A stretch of 64,000 nt of DNA, from the NCBI RefSeq assembly GCF_004354555.1, contig NZ_PUFH01000005.1, forward strand, positions 558,001-622,000. The letters are read 5' to 3'. Below, in pieces: positions 46,452 to 54,732 of the stretch. Numbering within the stretch: the first letter of the stretch is position 1; the number at the start of each line of letters is the position of its first letter. The notes below the pieces were generated by a model. That model had not been told where the DNA came from. It worked only from the letters and a program-made list of their open reading frames with translations, and ran no database searches. The stretch comes from Leuconostoc citreum. Its GTDB lineage: Bacteria > Bacillota > Bacilli > Lactobacillales > Lactobacillaceae. The translations under genes and the position numbers were made by a program.

Positions 46452-46507
46452 AATGTTTTCTCCCTTTACTTACACTTCAAATGAGCAGTGCAATCATTGG
46501 AGACAAA

Positions 46508-46621
46508 GAAAACGCCCCAACGATTGCTCGTTAGGACGTTTTCACGTATTTTTCCTAACCAGCTACTAACCTTGCGAAAAGTCTAGTAGCTGATCTTGCT
46601 CAAATAACAACCTACTAGACT
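46508..46621 (-). terminator. Leucine attenuator: alternative hairpins and terminator
   Basis: After the leader stop codon the minus RNA offers exclusive pairings. Segment 1 AGTCTAGTAG (46611-46621) pairs with segment 2 CTACTAGACT; segment 2 AGCTACTA pairs with segment 3 TAGTAGCT; GGTTAGG pairs with CCTAACG as antiterminator. The terminator is a 16-bp stem (46508-46543) from GAAAACGTCCTAACGA to TCGTTGGGGCGTTTTC with loop GCAA. The T-run after it is short (TTTTCTTTG). Confidence 0.85.
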
Positions 46622-46683
46622 CAGATGAGAAGGAGGTTGAGGAGAAGTGCGTTATTAACTTGCTTATTGAATGTGTTAGTCAT
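46621..46683 (-). CDS. Leucine-rich leader peptide
   Basis: A 20-codon ORF with GGGAG before its ATG at 46683: MTNTFNKQVNNA then LLLNLLLI and TGA. Six leucine codons, all CTC or CTT, occupy the last eight positions, immediately before the alternative hairpins. The CTC/CTT choice means one isoacceptor (anticodon GAG) would be read repeatedly. This is the layout of a classical transcription-attenuation leader; ribosome stalling under leucine shortage would alter the hairpin choice. Confidence 0.88.
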   Translation of the reverse strand: MTNTFNKQVNNALLLNLLLI

Positions 46684-46732
46684 GTGCTGTCTCCCTTGTT
46701 GAGCAATTACTTGCTGTTTCTTTATGAGTATT

Positions 46733-46761
46733 ACTATACATAGGTTAATTTAAAATGTCAA
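46733..46761 (-). promoter_or_regulatory. Promoter of leucine-attenuated operon
   Basis: TTGACA, 17 bases, TATAGT on the minus strand, about 50 bases before the leader peptide. Confidence 0.88.
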
Positions 46762-46792
46762 CACTTTTATTTAAAATCAGAATATTCTCATA

Positions 46793-46826
46793 AAAAAAGA
46801 TAACACAAGCTGTGTTATCTTTTTTA
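46793..46826 (-). terminator. Terminator of upp
   Basis: Minus strand AAAAAAGATAACACA pairs with TGTGTTATCTTTTTT, then T-run; it overlaps the upp stop. Confidence 0.85.
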
Positions 46827-47453
46827 CATCGTACCGAACAGACGATCACCGGCATCCCCCAAACCTGGGACAATATAACCATTCTCATTTAACTTTTCAT
46901 CAAGCGAACCTGTATAGATATCAACATCGGGATGCGCTTCTTGAACAGCTTTAACACCTTCCGGAGCAGAAACTAGTGTAATCAATTTGATATGCTTTGC
47001 ACCGCGCTTCTTCAATGCCGAAATGGCATCCTTTGCTGAACCACCTGTTGCCAACATTGGATCCACGAGCAAAACATCACGTTGATCAATATCTTCAGGC
47101 AGCTTAATAAAATATTCAACCGGTTCTAATGTTTCTTCATCACGGTACATGCCAATATGGCCTATTTTTGCCGCAGGAATCAACTGAACAATGCCATCAA
47201 CCATGCCTAAACCAGCCCGTAAAATTGGCACAACAGCCAACTTTTTTCCAGCTAACTGCTTCTTAGTCGTTGTTGCCACTGGCGTTTCTACGACAACATC
47301 TTCTAATTGCAAGTCGCGACTCGCTTCATAAGTCATCAACATTGCAATTTCATCAACTAATGCACGAAAATCCTTGGTACCAACATTTTTGTTTCGAATC
47401 ATTGTCAGTTTATGTTGGATGAGGGGATGATCCATTTCGACAAATTTTCCCAT
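46824..47453 (-). CDS. upp: Uracil phosphoribosyltransferase
   Basis: Salvages uracil to UMP with PRPP. The 209 residues include the PRPP loop [29 protein letters not shown] and the C-terminal [13 protein letters not shown]. The Shine-Dalgarno GGAAGGAA lies 39 bases before the ATG, separated by a hairpin; the 12 bases before the ATG hold none. Monocistronic. Confidence 0.97.
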   Translation of the reverse strand: MGKFVEMDHPLIQHKLTMIRNKNVGTKDFRALVDEIAMLMTYEASRDLQLEDVVVETPVATTTKKQLAGKKLAVVPILRAGLGMVDGIVQLIPAAKIGHIGMYRDEETLEPVEYFIKLPEDIDQRDVLLVDPMLATGGSAKDAISALKKRGAKHIKLITLVSAPEGVKAVQEAHPDVDIYTGSLDEKLNENGYIVPGLGDAGDRLFGTM

Positions 47454-47500
47454 GATTATTATTTCAAGCTGTGTATTATTGACAAACAGCTCTTCCTTCC
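47454..47500 (-). promoter_or_regulatory. Hairpin-bridged ribosome binding site of upp
   Basis: GGAAGGAA (47493-47500) directly followed by stem GAGCTGT/ACAGCTT (47486-47492 with 47466-47472, 7 pairs including one G-T) around a 13-base loop, then 12 bases to the ATG. Folded spacing is 12 instead of 39. Confidence 0.5.
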
Positions 47501-47565
47501 AAGTTAGTTACTGTGTCTATTATAACAAAAATTAACTTATTCTGGAAACCAGTACAGATGCTAAA

Positions 47566-48930
47566 TTAGTCTCCTTCAATGATTTGATTTTGCCTTTGCG
47601 CGACACGACTAGCGCCGAGTAATACTTCGCCCATCACTGCGCCCAGTAAGGCTGGTACAACCCAACCAAAACCAAGTGATGATAGTGGTACGACTTGATG
47701 ATATGCGCCTATAAGTTGTTGTGCGGTGTGACTCGACATGAAGGGAGAAGCAGCTAAAGCATCTAAAAAAGCTGGCATAGCCACGAAGCCAACAACACTT
47801 CGGTAAACTAGTGGTGACTTATCGAAAAATTTGCCCGTCAAAGACAATAAAATCAATACTAATGCAAAAGGATAAAGAAGCATTAACACTGGTACAGACC
47901 AAGCCACAATGTTAGTTAATCCTGCATTCGCTGTGACAAATGATCCCAAAGCAATAATACGTAAAAACCATAGATAACTCACCTTTGGAAAAGCCAAATG
48001 TAAATCTTGTGCAAAAGACACAAATAATCCCATTGCGGTCGTAAAGACAGCTAGAGTCACAACTACACCTGTTAGTGCTGTGCCAAAATTACCTGCATAA
48101 TGCGCGATAATTTGAGCAAAAGCATCCCCACCATTTGCCGCAACTTTAAATTGGCCCAAACTGGATACGCCCAATAGAACAAGTGCTGTGTATAAGATAG
48201 CTTCTGCAACAATGCTTAACAAGCCTGCTTTTGCTAAAACAGATGATACTTGATGGTCTCGAAAGCCTAATCCTCTGACAGCGTAAACAACAGAAACAGC
48301 CACAGCTAACAAGGCAATGCCATCCATCGTGTTGTATCCGTCTAATAGACCCTGAAAGGTGGCATGACTTTGATAGGCTGAACTAACAGCTTGTGATGTG
48401 TTACCCATTGGCATAAATAGAGCCATTAATAAGACGATGAGCAAAAGTATCATAAACACCGGATTCAAGTACTTGCCAACCCACTTCATCAAGCCTGTTT
48501 CTTTGACAGTTAAAAAATAAGCTAATCCGAAGAATAATGCTGAGAAAATTAACATACCCAAACTTTGATACTTGGGCGCAATAAACGGTGCGATTCCCAT
48601 TGAAAAAGCAGTTGCAGCCGTACGCGGAGTTCCAAAGAATGGCCCAATTGTTAAATGAATAGCTACTAGAAATGCCAGACCAAACCAATGGCCTACGGGC
48701 GTTGCAACATCATAAACACTACGACTACGTGTGACACTCACGGCCAGCATGGCTAAAAATGGGACAACTGTGCCAGTTACTAAAAAGCCAATTGTCGCTA
48801 ATACCCAATGACCACCCGATAGTTGACCAAGTTGTACTGGAAAAATTAAATTACCAGCACCAAAAAACATGCCAAAGATAAGTGAGGCGACTAGCACCAA
48901 TTCACGCCAAGTTAATTTTTTGTCATGCAT
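47566..48930 (-). CDS. brnQ: Branched-chain amino-acid carrier (BrnQ, LIVCS family)
   Basis: Sodium- or proton-coupled uptake of Leu, Ile and Val. The 454 residues show the family entry SLIFGMFFGAGNLIFPVQLGQ in pieces (MFFGAGNLIFP), about 12 transmembrane segments and TPRTAATAFSMG. The ATG is nine bases after GGAGG and overlaps the hydratase-like gene by eight bases. Expressed behind the isoleucine leader peptide. Second branched-chain uptake system in the window, complementing livJHMGF. Confidence 0.94.
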   Translation of the reverse strand: MHDKKLTWRELVLVASLIFGMFFGAGNLIFPVQLGQLSGGHWVLATIGFLVTGTVVPFLAMLAVSVTRSRSVYDVATPVGHWFGLAFLVAIHLTIGPFFGTPRTAATAFSMGIAPFIAPKYQSLGMLIFSALFFGLAYFLTVKETGLMKWVGKYLNPVFMILLLIVLLMALFMPMGNTSQAVSSAYQSHATFQGLLDGYNTMDGIALLAVAVSVVYAVRGLGFRDHQVSSVLAKAGLLSIVAEAILYTALVLLGVSSLGQFKVAANGGDAFAQIIAHYAGNFGTALTGVVVTLAVFTTAMGLFVSFAQDLHLAFPKVSYLWFLRIIALGSFVTANAGLTNIVAWSVPVLMLLYPFALVLILLSLTGKFFDKSPLVYRSVVGFVAMPAFLDALAASPFMSSHTAQQLIGAYHQVVPLSSLGFGWVVPALLGAVMGEVLLGASRVAQRQNQIIEGD

Positions 48931-49726
48931 TAGCGCTCACCTCCGTGACGACATTTAACACAACATCACTAAAGCCGCCGGTAAATGTCGCGCGCCACTC
49001 GCCTATTCTCAGTGTTGGCGGTAGTAAAAATGTACCAGTAGTAGCACGCGTGCCCGCTTTAAATAATTTACCTTGTGATGCCAGTTTTGTAACTAACCAT
49101 TGTAATGATTCTAAAGGGTTCCCTAATACTTCTGAACCGAATCCTGAAGCTACTTTGTCGCCATTATGGTAAAGCGTTGCTTCAACGGTTGCTAAGTCAT
49201 CAACCGTCATTTGTTTCCCATCACGTGGCCTAGCGGAAACAACAGCACCACCGACTGCTGAATCACTTAACACTAAAAATTTGTCTAACTTAGGAAACCA
49301 GTTTTTGAACCGCGCATCTGGTACTTCCAGAGTCGGCGCAACAGTTGTGTTAGCTAAAAGGTCTGTTAATGACATTTCTGGGGTTAAATCAGCTTTAGCT
49401 GTAAATTGTAATTCAACTTCAACCAGTGGTTCATTATATTTTGTTAAATCGAGTGTATAAGGCGAGGTAACGAAACGACTGGCAACCTGTGCGCCATAAA
49501 GTGGCGCATCTGTATGAAACATGGCTTGTGTTTCTGGTGAAGTTAATGATACTTTATATCCTGCCGTGGCTTCGCTTTTTTTTGCCATAACAGCGTCTTG
49601 CACATCATAGGCTGTTTTAAAATCATTCACCACACCGATGTAAGTGTCACGATGCAATGGTTTGTTATGCACCCAGGCCTCGTATAACTTCTGTGCTAGT
49701 TGTTGCTGCTCTAATGATAATCCCAT
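48923..49726 (-). CDS. 2-keto-4-pentenoate hydratase / fumarylacetoacetase-fold protein
   Basis: A 267-residue member of the hydratase/decarboxylase branch of the FAH fold. It shows GYKVSLTSPETQ, EPLVEVELQF (acidic metal ligands) and the C-terminal RATTGTFLLPPTLRIGEWRATFTGG-type segment in the family order. The usual role is hydration or decarboxylation of 2-oxo acids from aromatic breakdown. Here it precedes brnQ behind an isoleucine leader peptide, so a 2-oxo-acid substrate related to branched-chain amino acids is possible but unproven. AAGGAAGAG precedes the ATG. Confidence 0.8.
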   Translation of the reverse strand: MGLSLEQQQLAQKLYEAWVHNKPLHRDTYIGVVNDFKTAYDVQDAVMAKKSEATAGYKVSLTSPETQAMFHTDAPLYGAQVASRFVTSPYTLDLTKYNEPLVEVELQFTAKADLTPEMSLTDLLANTTVAPTLEVPDARFKNWFPKLDKFLVLSDSAVGGAVVSARPRDGKQMTVDDLATVEATLYHNGDKVASGFGSEVLGNPLESLQWLVTKLASQGKLFKAGTRATTGTFLLPPTLRIGEWRATFTGGFSDVVLNVVTEVSANA

Positions 49727-49753
49727 ATTCTCACTCTTCCTTTAGAAAATAAA

Positions 49754-49848
49754 AAAGGCATACTGCTTAAGTTAAGCAGCATGCCTTTTGCATGAAAATC
49801 AGCTGCCTATCATATCTGATAGGCTCAACAAATTGTCAGCACCTATCA
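49754..49848 (-). terminator. Isoleucine attenuator: alternative hairpins and terminator
   Basis: After the leader stop codon: GATAGG (segment 1) can pair with CCTATC (segment 2), or GCCTATC (segment 2) with GATAGGC (segment 3; 49805-49824). A strong terminator follows, stem AAGGCATGCTGCTTAA/TTAAGCAGTATGCCTT with T-run (49751-49789). The order copies that of the leucine attenuator. Confidence 0.85.
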
Positions 49849-49905
49849 CGAAATAATGATAATGCTGATAATAATTTGTACATTTGTCTTAGCTGAATTG
49901 ACCAT
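49846..49905 (-). CDS. Isoleucine-rich leader peptide
   Basis: A 19-codon ORF, ATG at 49905 with AAAGGG upstream: MVNSAKTNVQ then IIISIIIIS and TGA. Seven isoleucine codons (ATT/ATC) in the last nine positions sit just before the alternative hairpins. Predicted to stall ribosomes when charged tRNA-Ile is scarce, allowing transcription of the hydratase-like gene and brnQ. Confidence 0.88.
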   Translation of the reverse strand: MVNSAKTNVQIIISIIIIS

Positions 49906-49935
49906 GTTATTTTCCCTTTTTTATTTGATGTTTTT

Positions 49936-49964
49936 ATTAAAACATAATGAACAAAATGTGTCAA
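49936..49964 (-). promoter_or_regulatory. Promoter of isoleucine-attenuated operon
   Basis: TTGACA, 17 bases, TTTAAT on the minus strand, about 31 bases before the leader peptide. Confidence 0.82.
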
Positions 49965-50010
49965 GTCTCATTTTATTTTTCAACTGACTTACGGTATAAT
50001 AAAATAGCTT

Positions 50011-50083
<73 letters not shown>

Positions 50084-50087
50084 TTAG

Positions 50088-50119
50088 AAAAGCGACTAGA
50101 CACGCTCTAGTCGCTTTTT
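50088..50119. terminator. Terminator after tRNA-Arg
   Basis: AAAGCGACTAGA pairs with TCTAGTCGCTTT around CACGC with T-run; it can also serve the converging ECF gene. Confidence 0.85.
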
Positions 50120-50734
50120 TTACCCCTTAATTCCTGCCCTCTCAGCAATAGGCAACAATATATTTCCAATGAGCATGACTAATATAAAGCCAACAATCAT
50201 TTCGAAAATGGCATTAAATGATACAATGCCGATTAACCAGCTCAAAATATTATGATTGGGAATGCCTGTAAAGTTCGTATGCATCACAGTAAAACCAATT
50301 GTGGTTAAGATAACAACCCCGACCGTGTTAACGAGCGCAGCTAAAACGCCTAGTATGCCTAAACCAATTGTCCGAGTCACTATTGGCCTTTGGCGTAAAA
50401 AATAATTAAACAACCAACCAATGACTAAACCAACTAAAATACGCGGAATAAATGCCGTCGCCGGATTTTGAAACATTAACGAGCCAATCGTGCCAGGATG
50501 TGTTAATGCATTAATAAATGATAAACCGCCCCAAAAGAAACCCACGACTGCGCCATACTTAGGACCAAGGATTATACCTGACAGTGCTACAGTGAACTGT
50601 ATAATGGTAGCACTTGCGCCAATAATAAAAGCACCCAATGGCATGATTCCTAGCCATGGTATGAGCATCTGTAATAGAACAATAGCAACAAACAAAGTTG
50701 TCACAATGTAGTAAGCTGTTTTTTTATTTGTCAT
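50120..50734 (-). CDS. ECF transporter substrate-binding (S) component
   Basis: A 204-residue protein with six hydrophobic segments and the S-component layout: LGIMPLGAFIIGASATIIQF near the start, GPKYGAVVGFFWGGLSF, and a final segment ending in a basic tail. It would bind a vitamin or similar small molecule and work with the shared EcfAA'T module, absent here. Substrate not assignable; no riboswitch is visible in the 145 bases upstream. A -10-like TACAAT lies upstream. Confidence 0.82.
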   Translation of the reverse strand: MTNKKTAYYIVTTLFVAIVLLQMLIPWLGIMPLGAFIIGASATIIQFTVALSGIILGPKYGAVVGFFWGGLSFINALTHPGTIGSLMFQNPATAFIPRILVGLVIGWLFNYFLRQRPIVTRTIGLGILGVLAALVNTVGVVILTTIGFTVMHTNFTGIPNHNILSWLIGIVSFNAIFEMIVGFILVMLIGNILLPIAERAGIKG

Positions 50735-50826
50735 GTGATTAATCCATCTTAAATTTTAATACTTCTATTGTATCGTAGCGTGGCTAGATAACACAACATT
50801 TAACGTATAAATTAGCTTGAGAACGA

Positions 50827-50872
50827 AAAAAATGGCGCTTACCAGAAATAAAGTGGTAATAAGCCATTTTTA
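50827..50872 (-). terminator. Terminator of EIIB-EIIA
   Basis: Minus strand AAAAATGGC...TTACCA pairs with TGGTAA...GCCATTTTT, with T-run. Confidence 0.78.
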
Positions 50873-50878
50873 TTTTGC

Positions 50879-51199
50879 CTATTTATCAGTTATCTTTTGA
50901 TAAATAGCAATCATTTCAACTGCCAAATCACGGAACGTAATCCCATTCATAACGTGATCTTGCGCGTGAACCATATATAAATCTACTTTTGCATGCTCGC
51001 CTTGCGCCTCTTTGGTCAACATATCAGTTTGCGTATCATGAGCTGCTTTAATCGACTGATCTGCTTGGGCAATGGCAGCTTTTGCACCATCAAAGTCACC
51101 TACTTTTGCTAGTTGAATTGCTTGAAAAGCTTGTGATTTGGCGTTACCACCATGCATAATTAAGCCCATGATGACTTGCATGCGTTCGTCTTCTACCAT
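50879..51199 (-). CDS. PTS lactose/cellobiose-family EIIA
   Basis: A 106-residue helical EIIA of the lactose/cellobiose class. The conserved regions MGLIMHGGNAKSQAFQAI and VDLYMVHAQDHVMNG carry the phosphorylated histidine (His78 in VHAQDH). One base after EIIB and with GGGAG before its ATG. No EIIC gene is present nearby, so the permease must be elsewhere. Family points to beta-glucosides, cellobiose or chitobiose. Confidence 0.92.
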   Translation of the reverse strand: MVEDERMQVIMGLIMHGGNAKSQAFQAIQLAKVGDFDGAKAAIAQADQSIKAAHDTQTDMLTKEAQGEHAKVDLYMVHAQDHVMNGITFRDLAVEMIAIYQKITDK

Positions 51200-51200
51200 A

Positions 51201-51521
51201 CTATACTCCCATCAAAGTTTCTGCTGCTTTAAGTACATTATCACCTTTCATCATGCCGTAATCCATCATATTAATCACATCAAGCGGTATACCAGCCTTA
51301 TCAGTTTGCCCTTTAACTTCCTCTTTCATATATGCCACTTGTGGACCAAGTAAAACGACATCTGGATGTTTTTCATTTAGTTTTGCATCAACATCAGCCG
51401 TTGATGTTGCAAAAATTTCATAATCTTTTCCTTGGGATTCGGCAGCTTTTTGCATATTGGCTACTAATAATGAAGTCGACATACCTGCCGCGCAAGCTAA
51501 CATAATCGTTTTTGTTGCCAT
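51201..51521 (-). CDS. PTS lactose/cellobiose-family EIIB
   Basis: A 106-residue EIIB with the phosphocysteine motif MLACAAGMSTSLLV (Cys10) and VVLLGPQVAYM. AAGGAG precedes the ATG. First gene of an EIIB-EIIA pair under a promoter with a consensus cre site, so carbon-catabolite repression by CcpA is predicted. Confidence 0.93.
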   Translation of the reverse strand: MATKTIMLACAAGMSTSLLVANMQKAAESQGKDYEIFATSTADVDAKLNEKHPDVVLLGPQVAYMKEEVKGQTDKAGIPLDVINMMDYGMMKGDNVLKAAETLMGV

Positions 51522-51566
51522 AATACTTGTTCTCCTTAGGTCATACTATCAATTTGCTACACCTTC

Positions 51567-51603
51567 ATTATACTGTTTTCCAAAGACTATGTAAACGCTT
51601 TCA
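51567..51603 (-). promoter_or_regulatory. EIIB-EIIA promoter with overlapping cre site
   Basis: TTTACA, 17 bases, TATAAT on the minus strand. TGTAAACGCTTTCA (51590-51603) is a full match to the cre consensus TGWAARCGYTWWCW and covers the -35 box, the position for CcpA repression. Confidence 0.88.
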
Positions 51604-51610
51604 TTTAAAT

Positions 51611-51647
51611 AAAAAAACAACGCAATAATACCATGTTATTGCGTTGT
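51611..51647 (-). terminator. Terminator of ileS
   Basis: Minus strand CAACGCAATAA pairs with TTATTGCGTTG around a 7-base loop, then at least seven T. Confidence 0.87.
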
Positions 51648-51654
51648 GTCGAAA

Positions 51655-54447
51655 TTATTCAAACCCTTCAGTCAAAGCTTGGGGATAAAATTCACGAATA
51701 ATTTCTGCTTCATGTTTTGATAATTCTGGGAAGGCTGGATCGGCGCCTAAATCTTCATGGAACATTCTATCACGTGGTGAAACACCACCCGTTGCATGCT
51801 GTACTGAAATTAAAAAGCCATCATAATCTTTTATTGCCGACGCGTTAGAAGCATCTTCGATATGCAGTTGCGATACCATTAATAACAAACGGACATCAGC
51901 ATGGAGATTAGCTAATAATTGTTGTTGCTCTGGTGTCAAGTACAATGTCAATGCGGCCTCGGCATTTTTACCGATTAACTCAGCAGCACGCGCCTCTTCT
52001 AATGCTTTATTCACGGAATCACGCAATGACATAAAGTCAGCCCAATGTGACAATAATGCACGTGTATCACCAAAATCTTGCACTTCAGGCATATCTGACA
52101 AATAGGCAAATTCAGTTTTCTCGTTTGGTAAATACTCCCAAACTTCTTCAGCTGTATGTGGCAAAATTGGTAAGAGTAACTTAGTCAAGGCTAGTAATGT
52201 ATCATAAAAGACTGTTTGCATTGAACGACGTGCGTGGCCAGTTGGTGCTTCAACATAAACAACATCTTTCGCGATATCCAAGTAAAATGCTGACAAATCA
52301 ACATTGACAAAGTTAATGACGCGCTTAAAAATATCATTAAATTGATAGTTATCATATGATGCTCGGACATCTTTAACAAAGTCATTTAAAACAACTGAGA
52401 AATATTGATCATGCCCCGCCCTATCTTCAAAAGCAATCGCATCGGTTGCATAGTTAAAGTCAGAAGTATTGGCCATTAAGAAGCGCAACGTATTACGAAT
52501 TTTACGATAACTTTCTGATACTTGTTTCAAAATATCATTTGATACTGGCATATCTTGCGATGTATCAACAGAAATTGTCCAAAGACGCAAAATTTCAATC
52601 CCCATTTGATCAGCAACAGCTAATGGCGAGATAGTATTGCCAAGTGACTTAGACATCTTATTGCCCTTACCATCTAATGTAAAGCCTTGTGATAACACAT
52701 TCTTATATGGTGCATGTCCAGTAGCCGCCACAGAAGTAATCAAAGATGAGTTAAACCAACCACGATATTGATCTGAGCCTTCTAAGTAGAGATCCGCTGG
52801 ATAATCAAGTTGATCACGCGTGTTCATGACACCCGCCCAAGATGAACCAGAGTCAAACCAAACATCCATAATATCTTCTTCTTTTGTGAATAGCCCATTT
52901 GGTGAATGTTCATTCGTATAACCTTCAGGCAATAAATCTTTAGCCTCGTGTTCAAACCAATAGTTTGAACCGTGTTTTTCAAATAAATCTGCCACATGGT
53001 TAATTATAGATTGATCTAAAATAGGCGTTTGATCTTCGGCATAAAAAATTGGCAATGGCACGCCCCACACGCGTTGACGAGAAATAACCCAGTCACCTCG
53101 ATCACGTATCATATTGTATAAACGCTTCTTACCCCACTCAGGATAAAAGTTCACATTGTCTAATTCATTCAAAATATTTTGACGGAATTTTTCAACTGAT
53201 GCAAACCATTGCGGCACTGCACGCCAGATAATTGGCTTTTTGGTACGCCAATCGAATGGGTAAGAATGCGTAATTTTTTCTTTGGCTAAAAATAGATTAG
53301 CGGCCGTTAATTTATTGATTACTAAACCGACAACATCGTCATAAAACTTGCCTTCAAAATCAGCGCCAGCACTTTTCGTCATGTAACCTTTTTCGTCAAC
53401 TGTCACAGCGACTTCGAGACCATAGGTTTTACCAACATTAAAATCGTCTTCACCAAAACCAGGTGCTGTATGGACCAAACCAGTACCAGAATCTAGCGTC
53501 ACATGGTCGGCATTCATAACAAGTTCTTCAGCCGCTTCATCCCAAGGATGATAAGCTGTGATGCGGTCTAATTCCTGTCCCTTATATGTTGCCAGTGTTT
53601 CATAATTTGTCCAACCAAACTTAGGCGCAATAGCTTCTAAACGACCAACTGCCACAACAAATTTGCGCGTCTCACCTTCTGGTCGAATAACCGCATACGA
53701 CATGTCAGGACCTAATGTAATCCCTCGTGATGCTGTTACTGTAAATGGCGTGGTTGTCCAAACAACAAAATACGTGTCATTGTCCAAAATACCTTTACCA
53801 TCTTTGACTCTGTTAGCATAGTACAAAGATGTTGAATCAATATCGTGATATTCAATTTCAGCTTCAGCTAAAGCTGATTCAGATGACCATGACCAGTAAA
53901 CTGGCTTTGAGCCTTTAAAAATATAGCCTTTACCTGCCATTTCGCCAAAAACACGAACTTGTGCGGCTTCAAATTCAGGTTGTAACGTGATATATGGGTG
54001 CTGCCAGTCTGCCATAATACCCAACCGTTTAAAGTCATTACGCTGCTTATCGACTTGAGCCAAAGCAAAGTCTTTAGCTAAATTACGCCAAGCAGCCTTA
54101 GGCATTGATTTACGATCATGCCCTGCCTTAGTTAGCTGTTGCTCAATAGGCAAACCATGCGTATCCCACCCAGGAACATAAGGTGCATAAAAACCAGCCA
54201 TATTTTTGTAGCGCACAATAATATCTTTGGAGATTTTATTCAAGGCATGACCGAGATGAATATTTCCATTGGCATATGGTGGTCCATCATGCAAATTAAA
54301 ATGTGGCTTTTTCTCGTTTTGAGATAATCTTTGCTTATACAAATCGGCATCGTACCATTTTTGTTGACGCAATGGTTCTGTTTTAGGCAATGACCCACGC
54401 ATGGGAAATCCTGTTTTTCCTAGATTTAATGTATCTTTATATTTCAT
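51655..54447 (-). CDS. ileS: Isoleucyl-tRNA synthetase
   Basis: Charges tRNA-Ile. The 930-residue class I enzyme has the HIGH-type motif [11 protein letters not shown], the editing domain ([30 protein letters not shown]), the KMSKSLGN loop and the anticodon-binding C-terminal region. GAGGAG precedes the ATG. It lies downstream of divIVA in the division cluster, the common Gram-positive order, but has its own T-box. The final zinc-binding domain seen in many IleRS is not evident at the C-terminus. Confidence 0.97.
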   Translation of the reverse strand: MKYKDTLNLGKTGFPMRGSLPKTEPLRQQKWYDADLYKQRLSQNEKKPHFNLHDGPPYANGNIHLGHALNKISKDIIVRYKNMAGFYAPYVPGWDTHGLPIEQQLTKAGHDRKSMPKAAWRNLAKDFALAQVDKQRNDFKRLGIMADWQHPYITLQPEFEAAQVRVFGEMAGKGYIFKGSKPVYWSWSSESALAEAEIEYHDIDSTSLYYANRVKDGKGILDNDTYFVVWTTTPFTVTASRGITLGPDMSYAVIRPEGETRKFVVAVGRLEAIAPKFGWTNYETLATYKGQELDRITAYHPWDEAAEELVMNADHVTLDSGTGLVHTAPGFGEDDFNVGKTYGLEVAVTVDEKGYMTKSAGADFEGKFYDDVVGLVINKLTAANLFLAKEKITHSYPFDWRTKKPIIWRAVPQWFASVEKFRQNILNELDNVNFYPEWGKKRLYNMIRDRGDWVISRQRVWGVPLPIFYAEDQTPILDQSIINHVADLFEKHGSNYWFEHEAKDLLPEGYTNEHSPNGLFTKEEDIMDVWFDSGSSWAGVMNTRDQLDYPADLYLEGSDQYRGWFNSSLITSVAATGHAPYKNVLSQGFTLDGKGNKMSKSLGNTISPLAVADQMGIEILRLWTISVDTSQDMPVSNDILKQVSESYRKIRNTLRFLMANTSDFNYATDAIAFEDRAGHDQYFSVVLNDFVKDVRASYDNYQFNDIFKRVINFVNVDLSAFYLDIAKDVVYVEAPTGHARRSMQTVFYDTLLALTKLLLPILPHTAEEVWEYLPNEKTEFAYLSDMPEVQDFGDTRALLSHWADFMSLRDSVNKALEEARAAELIGKNAEAALTLYLTPEQQQLLANLHADVRLLLMVSQLHIEDASNASAIKDYDGFLISVQHATGGVSPRDRMFHEDLGADPAFPELSKHEAEIIREFYPQALTEGFE

Positions 54448-54499
54448 ACTGTTTCTCCTCTAATATCGCAGTAATAATCATTATGTATCAAAAAAATAA

Positions 54500-54720
54500 A
54501 AAAGCGTCCCTGTGTCAATCGACACAGGGACGCTTACGCGTGGTACCACCCATACATTCGGCTATACTCATAAAATAACCCTCAAATCAGTTTTAACGAT
54601 CTGCACCGTTTGAACTTACTTAAAATTCAGTTCAACAAACTTGTAACTGATCTGAAAGGCTACAGGGACGATCATCTCTAACCACCATGACTCGCTGCGC
54701 GTATGTACGCCAATCTTGCT
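54500..54720 (-). promoter_or_regulatory. T-box leader of ileS
   Basis: The minus strand has GGGTGGTACCACGCG (about 54537-54551) followed by a terminator with stem AAGCGTCCCTGTGTCGA/TCAATTGA-type loop and GACACAGGGACGCTT, then T-run (54501-54535). The specifier should be an isoleucine codon; ATC occurs in GCAGATCG, but placement in the specifier loop is not certain. No separate promoter is obvious, so readthrough from divIVA may feed it. Confidence 0.9.
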
Positions 54721-54732
54721 GTGTTACGCTTT

